DNA from: Rhabdochromatium marinum
GTDB lineage: Bacteria; Pseudomonadota; Gammaproteobacteria; Chromatiales; Chromatiaceae
Reading direction: 5' to 3'
DNA length: 64,000 bases
NCBI RefSeq assembly: GCF_016583795.1
Contig: NZ_NRRS01000005.1
Coordinates: 32,568 to 96,567, forward strand
How positions within the stretch are numbered: the first letter of the stretch is position 1; each line of letters opens with the position of its first letter. Positions 24,085 through 32,256 of the stretch are shown in pieces. A program made the translations under genes and the position numbers. The notes beneath the pieces were generated by a model. It was not told the origin of the DNA, did not search any database, and saw nothing but the letters and a program-made list of their open reading frames with translations.

Positions 24085-25521
24085 ATGATCTCCAGAGTGC
24101 TGCATCGCGACCTCCTGTCGCCAACCGTCCTTGTTACCACCTTATTTGCACTGTCCAGCCCTGCACCCGCTGCCACGCACCCGGTGGTGCATATTGCCGA
24201 TTATCCACAGGAAGCGGCTGCCTGGCGCGCATGGGACCAGCTGCGTGAACAGAGTCCGCAAGCCATCTCTGGGCTTAAACCACAGGTGGTAAAACGTGAC
24301 TGGGTTTATACATTAATTGGAGTAGCCGATCAGGGAAAAGCTGAACATAGTTGCCAACAACTGCGCCAAGTGGGTCAGCAATGTTTTATCAGCCAGGCCA
24401 ACGTTGCCGATGATCCAACGGCCACACCAACCCTGGAAACCAGCACACCATCACCACCGCCGCCAACGTCAACACCTGCAGCCATTCCTGCAACCCAAGA
24501 CCGCACAGCGTTACAACAGCCTCCAACCGCCAGTCTTCTAGCCTCCCCTCCTCCGCCCTCCAGAACCAACCCACGTGAGCCGTCCAGTGACCAGTCCCCC
24601 GGCCTGCAACTCGCGCTCTATCACCAGCGCGCAATGGCTGAACAGGGTTGGCAAACTTTGTCGAGCCGCTTCCCTGACTTGCTGGCCAATGCAACACCGG
24701 TGTATTCACAATTCAATGGTTATATCGCGCTGCGAGCGGTCGTCGCCAACACAAGCCTGCGCGATACCATCTGCGCCAGCCTGCGCCAGCGCGGCGCCGA
24801 ATGCCTGCCTGTCACACTCGCCCCACACGAGCGTCCAGCTACGCCCAGCGCACCCAGCGCTAACGCTAACACCGCCACCCCGGACCAACCAGCGGCCAAC
24901 AGCGCCACCAGCAACGCCAATAAACCTCCACCTCAGAATCCGCCCCCAGCTGCGCCCGCCGCACCAACCACCCAGACCCCCAGTGCCTCCAGTGCCACAA
25001 CAGCACCCGTCCCATTGCCTCCCCCGCCCCAATTTGGCCACGGCGGTCTAAACAAGCAATACAGCGCATCCCCCCTGGGACCGAATTCCATTCTGATTTC
25101 CACCGCTGATCGCAAACTGCTTTACCAAGCGCAAGACGGCCGCATCTACGTCTGGCCGGTGGCCGTCGGACGCCATCGATCGTTTCACATTTTTGGCGAC
25201 ACTGAAATCACCCAAAAACGTCCCCATCCCACCTGGACACCACCACCGGAGATGCGCCAGCGCAACCCAAGGCTCCCGCGCAGCATGGGGCCGGGACCGC
25301 ACAACCCGCTCGGAGCCTACGCACTGAACCTGGGCTTTCCCTATATTCGCATTCATGGCACCAACCGACCCCAGAGCGTGGGCCGGGCGACCTCCTCAGG
25401 CTGCTACCGCATGCATGCCGATGCAATCAAGTTCCTATTCAACTCGGTTTCAGTTGGCACACCCGTGCGCGTCACCAATCAACCTTTGACATCCTTGATC
25501 CAATTGACCGCCGCCAAATAA
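24085..25521 (+). CDS. L,D-transpeptidase with two SPOR-like modules
   Basis: A 478-residue exported protein. A signal peptide (~1-30) is followed by a module (~32-115) reading like a SPOR repeat, a Pro/Thr linker, a second SPOR-like module (~173-250), and another Pro/Ala linker. The YkuD catalytic domain (~315-475) carries HGTN and the active-site motif SSGCYRM with Cys440. YkuD enzymes make 3-3 peptide crosslinks or attach lipoproteins to peptidoglycan; SPOR domains bind glycan stripped of peptides. The SPOR assignment is from pattern only, the YkuD call is firm. Confidence 0.82.
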   Translation: MISRVLHRDLLSPTVLVTTLFALSSPAPAATHPVVHIADYPQEAAAWRAWDQLREQSPQAISGLKPQVVKRDWVYTLIGVADQGKAEHSCQQLRQVGQQCFISQANVADDPTATPTLETSTPSPPPPTSTPAAIPATQDRTALQQPPTASLLASPPPPSRTNPREPSSDQSPGLQLALYHQRAMAEQGWQTLSSRFPDLLANATPVYSQFNGYIALRAVVANTSLRDTICASLRQRGAECLPVTLAPHERPATPSAPSANANTATPDQPAANSATSNANKPPPQNPPPAAPAAPTTQTPSASSATTAPVPLPPPPQFGHGGLNKQYSASPLGPNSILISTADRKLLYQAQDGRIYVWPVAVGRHRSFHIFGDTEITQKRPHPTWTPPPEMRQRNPRLPRSMGPGPHNPLGAYALNLGFPYIRIHGTNRPQSVGRATSSGCYRMHADAIKFLFNSVSVGTPVRVTNQPLTSLIQLTAAK

Positions 25522-25601
25522 GCCCGGACACCAGCAACTCCGCCGGCTGATTCACAAGCCTTCAGCCCATTCCCGCAGATTTCCTAAGCAGTGCACTCCA
25601 C

Positions 25602-27473
25602 ATGATGAATTTTCTCTGCCTAGCGTCCCGGCGCCGTTCCATCCTGTGTTTGCTTCTGGCGCTCATCAGCACCAGCGCGACCGGCGCAATCACAGCCAGC
25701 CCAGCGTCGGTCATCGACTCCAACCCGCTGAACGATCTGGTCCGCATCCTGGCCGGACTGCCAGTTGCGAAGCAATCGCCCTATGCTGATCTGATGCGCT
25801 CCCCGGCCTGGCAAAGCTACCACGAACAAATTCAACACATCTGGGCACGCTACGACCAGTCGCAGGCGGCCAAGGTGGAAGCTTTCCGCGCACAATGGTT
25901 GCCAAAGGATGTGCACCAGAACCACGATCTGCTCTACCCCTTTGCTGGGGCCGATTTCCTCTATGCCGATCTGTTCTTTCCACAGGCAACCAACATTTAT
26001 ATGTTCGGCCTGGAGCCGCTTGGCGAGATCCCGGGACGCGAGCGCCTCAACAGCGCTTACTACAACGGCGTGATTCAAGCCACCGAGGATTTGTTGCGGC
26101 TGACGTTTTTTCGCACCAAAGCCATGCGCCAGGACTTTCTGCGCAACGGCACCGTCCCCCTACTCAGCTATTTCATTGTCCATCGCGGCCATGTCATCAA
26201 AGACATCACCTATTTGCGACTCGATGACCAGGGTATTCCACACAGCACACCTGTCGCCAAAGCCACTGGAGCGCGGATCGCCTTTCAGGATGCGCACAGC
26301 GCCCGCATTCGTGCACTCTGGTACTGGCGTGGGGATCTCAGCAATCAGGCACTCGCCAACGCCCCAGGCCTGCAACGCTATCTGTCCGACCTGCCCCGCT
26401 CCAACCTCTACATGAAGGCCGCCAGTTACCTGTGCCATCACCAGGGCTTTCAGGACGCCTGCACCCTGTTTCGCGACCGCGCCCGGCTGAGTCTGCAAGA
26501 AGACTCCGGCATGCCACTGCGCTTCTTCCCCGCAGAGGACTGGACACGAACCTTCTTTGGCAAATACAGCCCCCCCATTTCGGTATTCACCGATCCGCTG
26601 TATCGGCAGCAAAATGCCCTGCGACAGGCATATGCCAACGCCAATCAGGTGCACGCACTCCCCTTCCCACTCGGGTATCACGCCTCGGCGCACGCGGATA
26701 ACCTGATGCTGGCCATCCGCACCGATGCAGCCCCGGTGCAGCCTTCAACACCAGAGCCAGAACTCGAACCAGAACCGACTGCGGCAACACCCACGCTGGC
26801 CATGCAGCCCTCAGTGCCCCCATCACAGCCTTCTGCTCAATCCCTGCAACCGCAGACCATTCCTGAACCAGCGGCCTCCGAGCCAACCAGCCCGGTACCT
26901 CCGACGCTCCCTCCCCCGGCTCCCAAGCCCCCTCAAGCAACCGAGTCAGCGCCGTTGGACCGCTCACCAGCACCAACATCAAAGCCAGCACCAGCACCAG
27001 CCCCGCAACCAGAACCAGAGCAGGAGCAGAAGCAGGAGAAAAAGCCACAGCCGACACATCAACCGGCCAGCATTCAAGAGCAACTTGACGCCGCCGGCAT
27101 CGCCTACAAAATCAACGACGGCGGCACCATCTGGTTGATACAGTCCGTCAACAACGGCCGCACTCAACTAACCTTCATCGCCACCGCAGCAAACCCCATC
27201 GGAGAGATCACCATGCGCGACATCTGGTCGGTCGGCTACCTGTCAACCGATGATGCCCTCTCCGTTGAGACCACCATGCAACTGCTAAAAGATAATGCAG
27301 CGAACCACTTGGGCGCCTGGGAACTGGGCAGCTTTGTTGGTAAGGCGGCAGGCATCTTCCGCGCCAGAATCCCCGCCGAAACCGACTGGCAGACACTCGC
27401 CACCATTATCAAGCAGGTCTCCACCACCGCCGACAGCAAAGAACGAGAACTCATGGGCGGTGACGAACTCTAA
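25602..27473 (+). CDS. Large secreted protein of unknown function
   Basis: A 623-residue protein with a signal peptide (~1-28). Residues ~40-375 form a globular domain with conserved-looking motifs LLYPFAGADFLYADLFFP and MFGLEPLGEIPG; I recall similar motifs in uncharacterised bacterial proteins. Residues ~375-500 are a Pro/Glu/Gln/Ala-rich linker. The C-terminal ~120 residues form a second small domain that faintly resembles YbjN-type folds. It lies 80 bases after the L,D-transpeptidase and 60 before the HD-GYP gene, so it may be envelope-linked. No function can be assigned. Confidence 0.75.
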   Translation: MMNFLCLASRRRSILCLLLALISTSATGAITASPASVIDSNPLNDLVRILAGLPVAKQSPYADLMRSPAWQSYHEQIQHIWARYDQSQAAKVEAFRAQWLPKDVHQNHDLLYPFAGADFLYADLFFPQATNIYMFGLEPLGEIPGRERLNSAYYNGVIQATEDLLRLTFFRTKAMRQDFLRNGTVPLLSYFIVHRGHVIKDITYLRLDDQGIPHSTPVAKATGARIAFQDAHSARIRALWYWRGDLSNQALANAPGLQRYLSDLPRSNLYMKAASYLCHHQGFQDACTLFRDRARLSLQEDSGMPLRFFPAEDWTRTFFGKYSPPISVFTDPLYRQQNALRQAYANANQVHALPFPLGYHASAHADNLMLAIRTDAAPVQPSTPEPELEPEPTAATPTLAMQPSVPPSQPSAQSLQPQTIPEPAASEPTSPVPPTLPPPAPKPPQATESAPLDRSPAPTSKPAPAPAPQPEPEQEQKQEKKPQPTHQPASIQEQLDAAGIAYKINDGGTIWLIQSVNNGRTQLTFIATAANPIGEITMRDIWSVGYLSTDDALSVETTMQLLKDNAANHLGAWELGSFVGKAAGIFRARIPAETDWQTLATIIKQVSTTADSKERELMGGDEL

Positions 27474-27533
27474 ACCAAACATTTCAAACAGCCTCAACAT
27501 CCCGAACGGCCACCCCCTAACTTGCGAACTGCC

Positions 27534-28775
27534 ATGCTAAAAAAAATTCATATTGATCAACTTGTACTTGGCATGTACATCAAAGAATTCTGCGGTTCCT
27601 GGATGGAACATCCCTTCTGGCGATCAAGTTTTTTACTGGAAGAAAAAACGGATCTCGCCAGCATTCGTGCCAGCAGTATCAAGGAAGTCTGGATCGATTC
27701 ATCCAAGGGGCTGGATGCGCCAAAGGGCACAAAAGTCGTTGAAAAAGCCGAAAGCCAGGCCCAGGTGGAAGCCAGCATCCAGCAAGCGGCCAACGCGCAC
27801 TATCACATAGAATCAGTCTCCCTCAGCGAAGAGATCAATCGCGCAGCCAAAATCTGCACCCGCTCCAAACAAGCGATGATTTCCATGTTTGAGGACACAC
27901 GCATGGGCAAGGCGGTGGATTCAGCCAGCGCGCGCACCCTGGTGGAGGAAATCTCCTCATCCGTCATCCGCAACACCTCAGCCTTACTGAGTCTGGCCCG
28001 ACTCAAAACCGCTGACGATTACACCTATATGCACTCAGTGGCCGTTTGCGCCCTGATGACGGCGCTGGGTCGGCAATTGCATCTCAACGAGGAACAGCTG
28101 CACCTCGCCGGCATGGCGGGCTTGCTGCATGATCTGGGCAAGGCAAAGATTCCCTTGGAGATCCTGAACAAGCCAGGCAAGCTGACCGACGCAGAGTTCG
28201 CGATCATACGCGGGCACCCCAGCGAAGGTCATAAGATACTGCTAAAAACGGAAGGATCATTTGATACCACAACCCTGGATGTCTGCCTGCATCATCATGA
28301 AAAAGTCGATGGCTCAGGCTACCCGGAGGGTTTGCGTGATCGCGACATCAGCCTGATTGCCAAAATGGGCGCTGTCTGCGATGTCTATGATGCCATCACC
28401 TCCAACCGTCCCTACAAGGAAGGCTGGAATCCCGCTGAGTCGATCCGCAAGATGGCGGAATGGTCTCAAGGCCATTTTGATCAAAACGTGTTTCACGCCT
28501 TTGTCAAAAGCCTGGGTATCTATCCCACTGGTTCGCTGGTAAAACTGGCGTCGGGGAAGTTGGGCGTGGTGCTGGAACAGACGCAGGCCTCTCTGCTTAA
28601 ACCCAAGGTCAAGGCCTTTTACTCAGTCACATCGCATGCCCGTATCCCGACGGCCGTGATTGACTTATCCGCACCGCATTGCAATGACAGCATCCTGAGT
28701 CGTGAAGACCCGGCTCAATGGAAGTTTCCCGATTTGGTGGAACTCTGGTCGGGACTGGCCCAAACGCCCCTATAA
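27534..28775 (+). CDS. HD-GYP domain cyclic-di-GMP phosphodiesterase
   Basis: A 413-residue cytoplasmic protein. The N-terminal ~130 residues match DUF3391 (opening MLKKIHIDQLVLGMYI). The HD-GYP domain shows HSVAVCALM, the HD pair His199/Asp200 (LLHDLGKAKIP), a conserved HHHEKVDGSGYP with the GYP motif, and DVYDAITSNRPYK. These residues support hydrolysis of cyclic di-GMP. An upstream TTG would add four residues; the ATG at 27534 is preferred. The C-terminal ~90 residues are an extra small beta-rich segment. Confidence 0.92.
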   Translation: MLKKIHIDQLVLGMYIKEFCGSWMEHPFWRSSFLLEEKTDLASIRASSIKEVWIDSSKGLDAPKGTKVVEKAESQAQVEASIQQAANAHYHIESVSLSEEINRAAKICTRSKQAMISMFEDTRMGKAVDSASARTLVEEISSSVIRNTSALLSLARLKTADDYTYMHSVAVCALMTALGRQLHLNEEQLHLAGMAGLLHDLGKAKIPLEILNKPGKLTDAEFAIIRGHPSEGHKILLKTEGSFDTTTLDVCLHHHEKVDGSGYPEGLRDRDISLIAKMGAVCDVYDAITSNRPYKEGWNPAESIRKMAEWSQGHFDQNVFHAFVKSLGIYPTGSLVKLASGKLGVVLEQTQASLLKPKVKAFYSVTSHARIPTAVIDLSAPHCNDSILSREDPAQWKFPDLVELWSGLAQTPL

Positions 28776-28811
28776 TTCCCTGCCCGCAGTCGCAAACCCC
28801 GGTCTCTCCTG

Positions 28812-29501
28812 TCACCACAGCGCCTTAATATCATCCATCAACTGGTCAATCGCCAGTTGCTGATCCTGATTCAGATCCTCAAACATGATGCCACAGCGTG
28901 AATTCTCATCCTCGGTGATGCTCTTAATACGGCCGCGAATGCCTTGAGAGCCAATATTACCGGCTGACAACACCAGCGAAATACTCTGTTCGACGGCCAA
29001 AGCGGCCTTGGCCTCCTGGTTCTCCTTGGCAACCGTAATGCGACACCCGCCAGCGGACAAATCGGTGATCGCCACATCGCAGTGCAGAGCATCAATGTGC
29101 AAATTGGCATTCAAAAAGCAGGGCACGCGCTCATGAACCCGTAATTTGACCGATTTCACCTGCTGCGGCCATTTAACAAACACCACCGCCGGTTGCTCAA
29201 GGGTTCCCAGAATGGATGATAGAAACCCGTAAACATAGCCCTCGGCAGCAAAACGCACAATGAGATCGGGCCAGTTATCACGAATATCCCGGAAAATGGC
29301 GTTCGGTGCGACCCGCACCATTAACACCTCGCCATTACTTACCCCGACGATGCGCCCCATGAGCCGTTCGGAATCTTTGCTAATCTGAACGGTTGCGCGG
29401 ATGCCGCAGCTAACCTTCAAGTCCTGATCCGCGCTTCCAGACATATTATCCAGGGTAGTGCGAGTAGATGATTGAAGAGCACGAGCGGACATAGCAGACA
29501 C
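28812..29501 (-). CDS. PilZ domain protein
   Basis: A 229-residue soluble protein. The N-terminal part (~28-110) resembles the YcgR-type flanking domain. The PilZ domain carries the cyclic-di-GMP motifs RVHER (residues 121-125, RxxxR) and DLSAGG (147-152, D/NxSxxG), so binding should be intact. It follows the Ser/Thr kinase gene by 18 bases on the same strand and is convergent with the HD-GYP gene. It may be a flagellar or surface effector, but no flagellar gene is nearby. Confidence 0.88.
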   Translation of the reverse strand: MSAMSARALQSSTRTTLDNMSGSADQDLKVSCGIRATVQISKDSERLMGRIVGVSNGEVLMVRVAPNAIFRDIRDNWPDLIVRFAAEGYVYGFLSSILGTLEQPAVVFVKWPQQVKSVKLRVHERVPCFLNANLHIDALHCDVAITDLSAGGCRITVAKENQEAKAALAVEQSISLVLSAGNIGSQGIRGRIKSITEDENSRCGIMFEDLNQDQQLAIDQLMDDIKALW

Positions 29502-29519
29502 TCAATGATGTTAGATGAT

Positions 29520-30716
29520 TTAGAATAGCAGCAAGGCCAGCCCCAAAATAATCAGCAAAATCACAGCCAGCCCCAACGCCAGCCACAGTGGCCAACGCCG
29601 GGGTTGAGGTTGTTGATCGTTCCACCCGACACTGGCTTCAGGCCCTGCCGGCGGAGCGATGACAGACTCAGGCGAGCAGTGTAAAGCAGCCACTGGCTGA
29701 TCAAATGCATCCAGCTCAGCCTCCGGGGCAAACTGCTGCGTAATGGCCTCGGTATCCATGCCCCAGGTTGGATTCTTGCGCGGTTTGACCGCAGCCGACG
29801 GAGCAGGCCCCAAACCAAAAGCCGCCGGGGTTGCCGGTTCCACACCGAACAACCGCAACCAGGCAGCGATGCTCGGCGGCCGCTCGCTGATATCACTGGT
29901 CAGCCCGGCATCAAGGGCATCGAGAAAACGCGGGCTAAAACGCTCCAAATAGGGCGCCTGCCAGTCCTTGGTCAGTGGACGCTGCATGGGTGACTGGCCC
30001 GTTAAGGCATAATACCAAGTCGCCGCCATGCCATAGACATCCGTCCAGGGACCGACTTCCCCATGACGCAACACTTGCTCGGGTGCAGCAAACTGTGGTG
30101 TAAGCTGACGGATCAGGGTTTGCTCGCTGTCCGGATGCACCCAGCGCGCCGCCCCAAAATCAATTAACAGCGGACTGTCATCGTCGCGCAGCAAAATGTT
30201 GCTCGGCTTAATGTCCCGATGCCAAATCTGGCGCGCATGGGCATGCGCCAGCCCATCAAGCAGCGGAAACAGCCAGGCGCTGATGCGCGCTTCATCCAAC
30301 TGCGGCCGGCTGGCCAGAAAATCCTCAAGCGTATTGGAGGCCTCATAGACCATGCACAAATAGACGGTGCCATTTTCCTGAAACGCATCCGCCACAATGA
30401 CCAGATTCGGATGCGGCCGTGGGCGCGCCAGTTCTTGCAGCATGCGGCTTTCCTGCAGGAACTTTTTGCGCAAATGCTCAAACTGCGCCTCCTTGCCCGG
30501 CTGCGGCGCGACCTGACCATCGTCCAGGCGTTGCGCCAGGTCAGCAGGCAGGAATTCCTTCAGGACATAGGTTGCACCCAACAGCGTATGGTCAGCCAGA
30601 TACACGATACCAGAGCCACCACCACCGATAGGCTCGCGAATCAGCAGCTCGCGCAACTTGGTGCCAGGTGCTAAACCATTGGCCGGGGTTTTCTGAACCA
30701 TCGCTGTCACCCGCAT
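29520..30716 (-). CDS. Serine/threonine protein kinase with C-terminal membrane anchor
   Basis: A 398-residue Hanks-type kinase. The glycine loop is GGGGSG (31-36), the likely ATP lysine is Lys53, the catalytic loop is HRDIKPSN (Asp168), and DFG follows at 186-188; APEQ and DVYGMA match later subdomains, so the kinase should be active. A Pro/Ala linker leads to a hydrophobic stretch at the extreme C-terminus (~375-398), which would tail-anchor it with the kinase domain in the cytoplasm. It sits between an MFS gene (43 bases) and the PilZ gene (18 bases), probably one operon. Confidence 0.9.
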   Translation of the reverse strand: MRVTAMVQKTPANGLAPGTKLRELLIREPIGGGGSGIVYLADHTLLGATYVLKEFLPADLAQRLDDGQVAPQPGKEAQFEHLRKKFLQESRMLQELARPRPHPNLVIVADAFQENGTVYLCMVYEASNTLEDFLASRPQLDEARISAWLFPLLDGLAHAHARQIWHRDIKPSNILLRDDDSPLLIDFGAARWVHPDSEQTLIRQLTPQFAAPEQVLRHGEVGPWTDVYGMAATWYYALTGQSPMQRPLTKDWQAPYLERFSPRFLDALDAGLTSDISERPPSIAAWLRLFGVEPATPAAFGLGPAPSAAVKPRKNPTWGMDTEAITQQFAPEAELDAFDQPVAALHCSPESVIAPPAGPEASVGWNDQQPQPRRWPLWLALGLAVILLIILGLALLLF

Positions 30717-30759
30717 CGCAAATATTCAGCCCCCGACCATACCACGAAATACCAGGGCT

Positions 30760-32055
30760 TCACGCCTGCACCGCGCCGGCGCGCCAACGCACGCCCAGGC
30801 AGGCGAAAAACAACAGGATATTGATCACTCCCACCACCACAAAGGGCGCGCGTGGATCAATGGCATCGAACAAATAGCCCCCAACCAGCGTAATCAGCAA
30901 AATACCGATGGCTCCGGAGATATTAAAAGCGCCCAGCACCGACCCGCGCGTCTCGCGCGGCGCCTCCTGACCAATCAGAGACTGCCCCCCGAGAAAGACA
31001 CTGATCTGTCCAATGCCAAGTAAAATATAAAAAATCACCCCCTGTCCAGCCAGTGGATCATTGAGCAACAACAGCGACAGATTGCCGATCGCCGCCAGTA
31101 CCATGCACAGCGCCAGAGCACTGACGCGATCAATGCGATCCATCAGCGGCCCAAGAATGGGTGCCCAGACCAGTGCCGCGATCTGCGCAATCACAAAGAT
31201 CAGGGTGCCATTTTTCACCGCCTCGCCAGCGTCCATGCCAGCGGCCTTGCCCGCCAGGGTGCCCCAGAGAATCAGAAAGGTTGCGTTCACCGACTGATCC
31301 CCACGCGCGATAAAAGCTGCACAATAAGCCAGTGCCACGCGCGGATTGCGTGCGGCAGCAAAACCACTCTTAAACAGCGTACGTGCACTGGATCGCTCTT
31401 CGCGCTGAATTGGAATGCCGGGGCGCAGACCCAACATCACCAGCACTGCTGCAAAAACACACAGACCTGCGACCATCAAGTGTGTCAGCTGCCCGGCCTG
31501 ATCACCACTGTAACCGGCCGCCACCAGCGCTTCAGGCACCGCGCCAAAGCCCTGATTGGTAAAAACAATCCCTAAACCACTCAGCACGCCAATGGTGGCC
31601 ACCAGCTTGCCGCGCGATACCTCGGCCGGATAATCCACCAGCACCGTGGACAAGGCCCCGGCCACCGCCACCACGCCCAGTCCATAGATCACCCGATAGT
31701 AATACAGCTCACCAACCGAACTGGCCAAGGGGTACAGGATATACGTCAGTGCCAGCAGCAAAAAACCGACCGCATAGATGGAGCGTCGCCCGAGGCGGTC
31801 GATGAGAATGCCGGCCGGCAGAAAGCATAGCAGGGTTACAATTTCGGTCAGAAACACCAGATTGCCGCTGATACCACCCTGCTCGGACTCGGGAATTCTC
31901 AGATGCTCATTAAGAATATAGGTCTGCCCAATGGCGATGAAGGTCATCAGCCCAATGGACAGAAAGCCGACGCCCAAAAAACTCCAAGCATGGTGTGGCA
32001 GAACGCCTGGAGCCAGTTGGATGGGACCGATGCGGTAGGTTTGCGTGTCATTCAT
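30760..32055 (-). CDS. Major facilitator superfamily transporter
   Basis: A 431-residue inner-membrane protein with about 12 hydrophobic helices. The family loop between helices two and three reads GILIDRLGRRSIYAVG, matching the GxxxDRxGRR signature, and a related segment (GPLMDRIDRVSAL) appears in the second half. The substrate cannot be inferred. It is first of a likely three-gene unit with the kinase and PilZ genes, divergent from the GGDEF-EAL gene across a ~200-bp spacer in which I see no clear promoter. Confidence 0.88.
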   Translation of the reverse strand: MNDTQTYRIGPIQLAPGVLPHHAWSFLGVGFLSIGLMTFIAIGQTYILNEHLRIPESEQGGISGNLVFLTEIVTLLCFLPAGILIDRLGRRSIYAVGFLLLALTYILYPLASSVGELYYYRVIYGLGVVAVAGALSTVLVDYPAEVSRGKLVATIGVLSGLGIVFTNQGFGAVPEALVAAGYSGDQAGQLTHLMVAGLCVFAAVLVMLGLRPGIPIQREERSSARTLFKSGFAAARNPRVALAYCAAFIARGDQSVNATFLILWGTLAGKAAGMDAGEAVKNGTLIFVIAQIAALVWAPILGPLMDRIDRVSALALCMVLAAIGNLSLLLLNDPLAGQGVIFYILLGIGQISVFLGGQSLIGQEAPRETRGSVLGAFNISGAIGILLITLVGGYLFDAIDPRAPFVVVGVINILLFFACLGVRWRAGAVQA

Positions 32056-32256
32056 TAGAAACTAATCAGTCGTGGTCAGTGAATTGCTTCGGGCACGGCA
32101 GATTACCCCGGGCGCGCAGCGGCGGCAAATCCTAATGATCCCGGCCGAAAAAGCCGATACAATTGCTACAGTTCCCGTCAATTCACCGCTCCAGCAAGCC
32201 GCATCGCCCCACCCCATGACAAGCAGTCTTCAACACGCTAGGGACCAAGCACGCAG

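Noticed and set aside
26719..27080. CRISPR- or repeat-like Pro/Glu/Gln coding region
   Set aside because: The repeated short codon patterns encode a low-complexity protein linker. There are no constant repeats with regular spacers.
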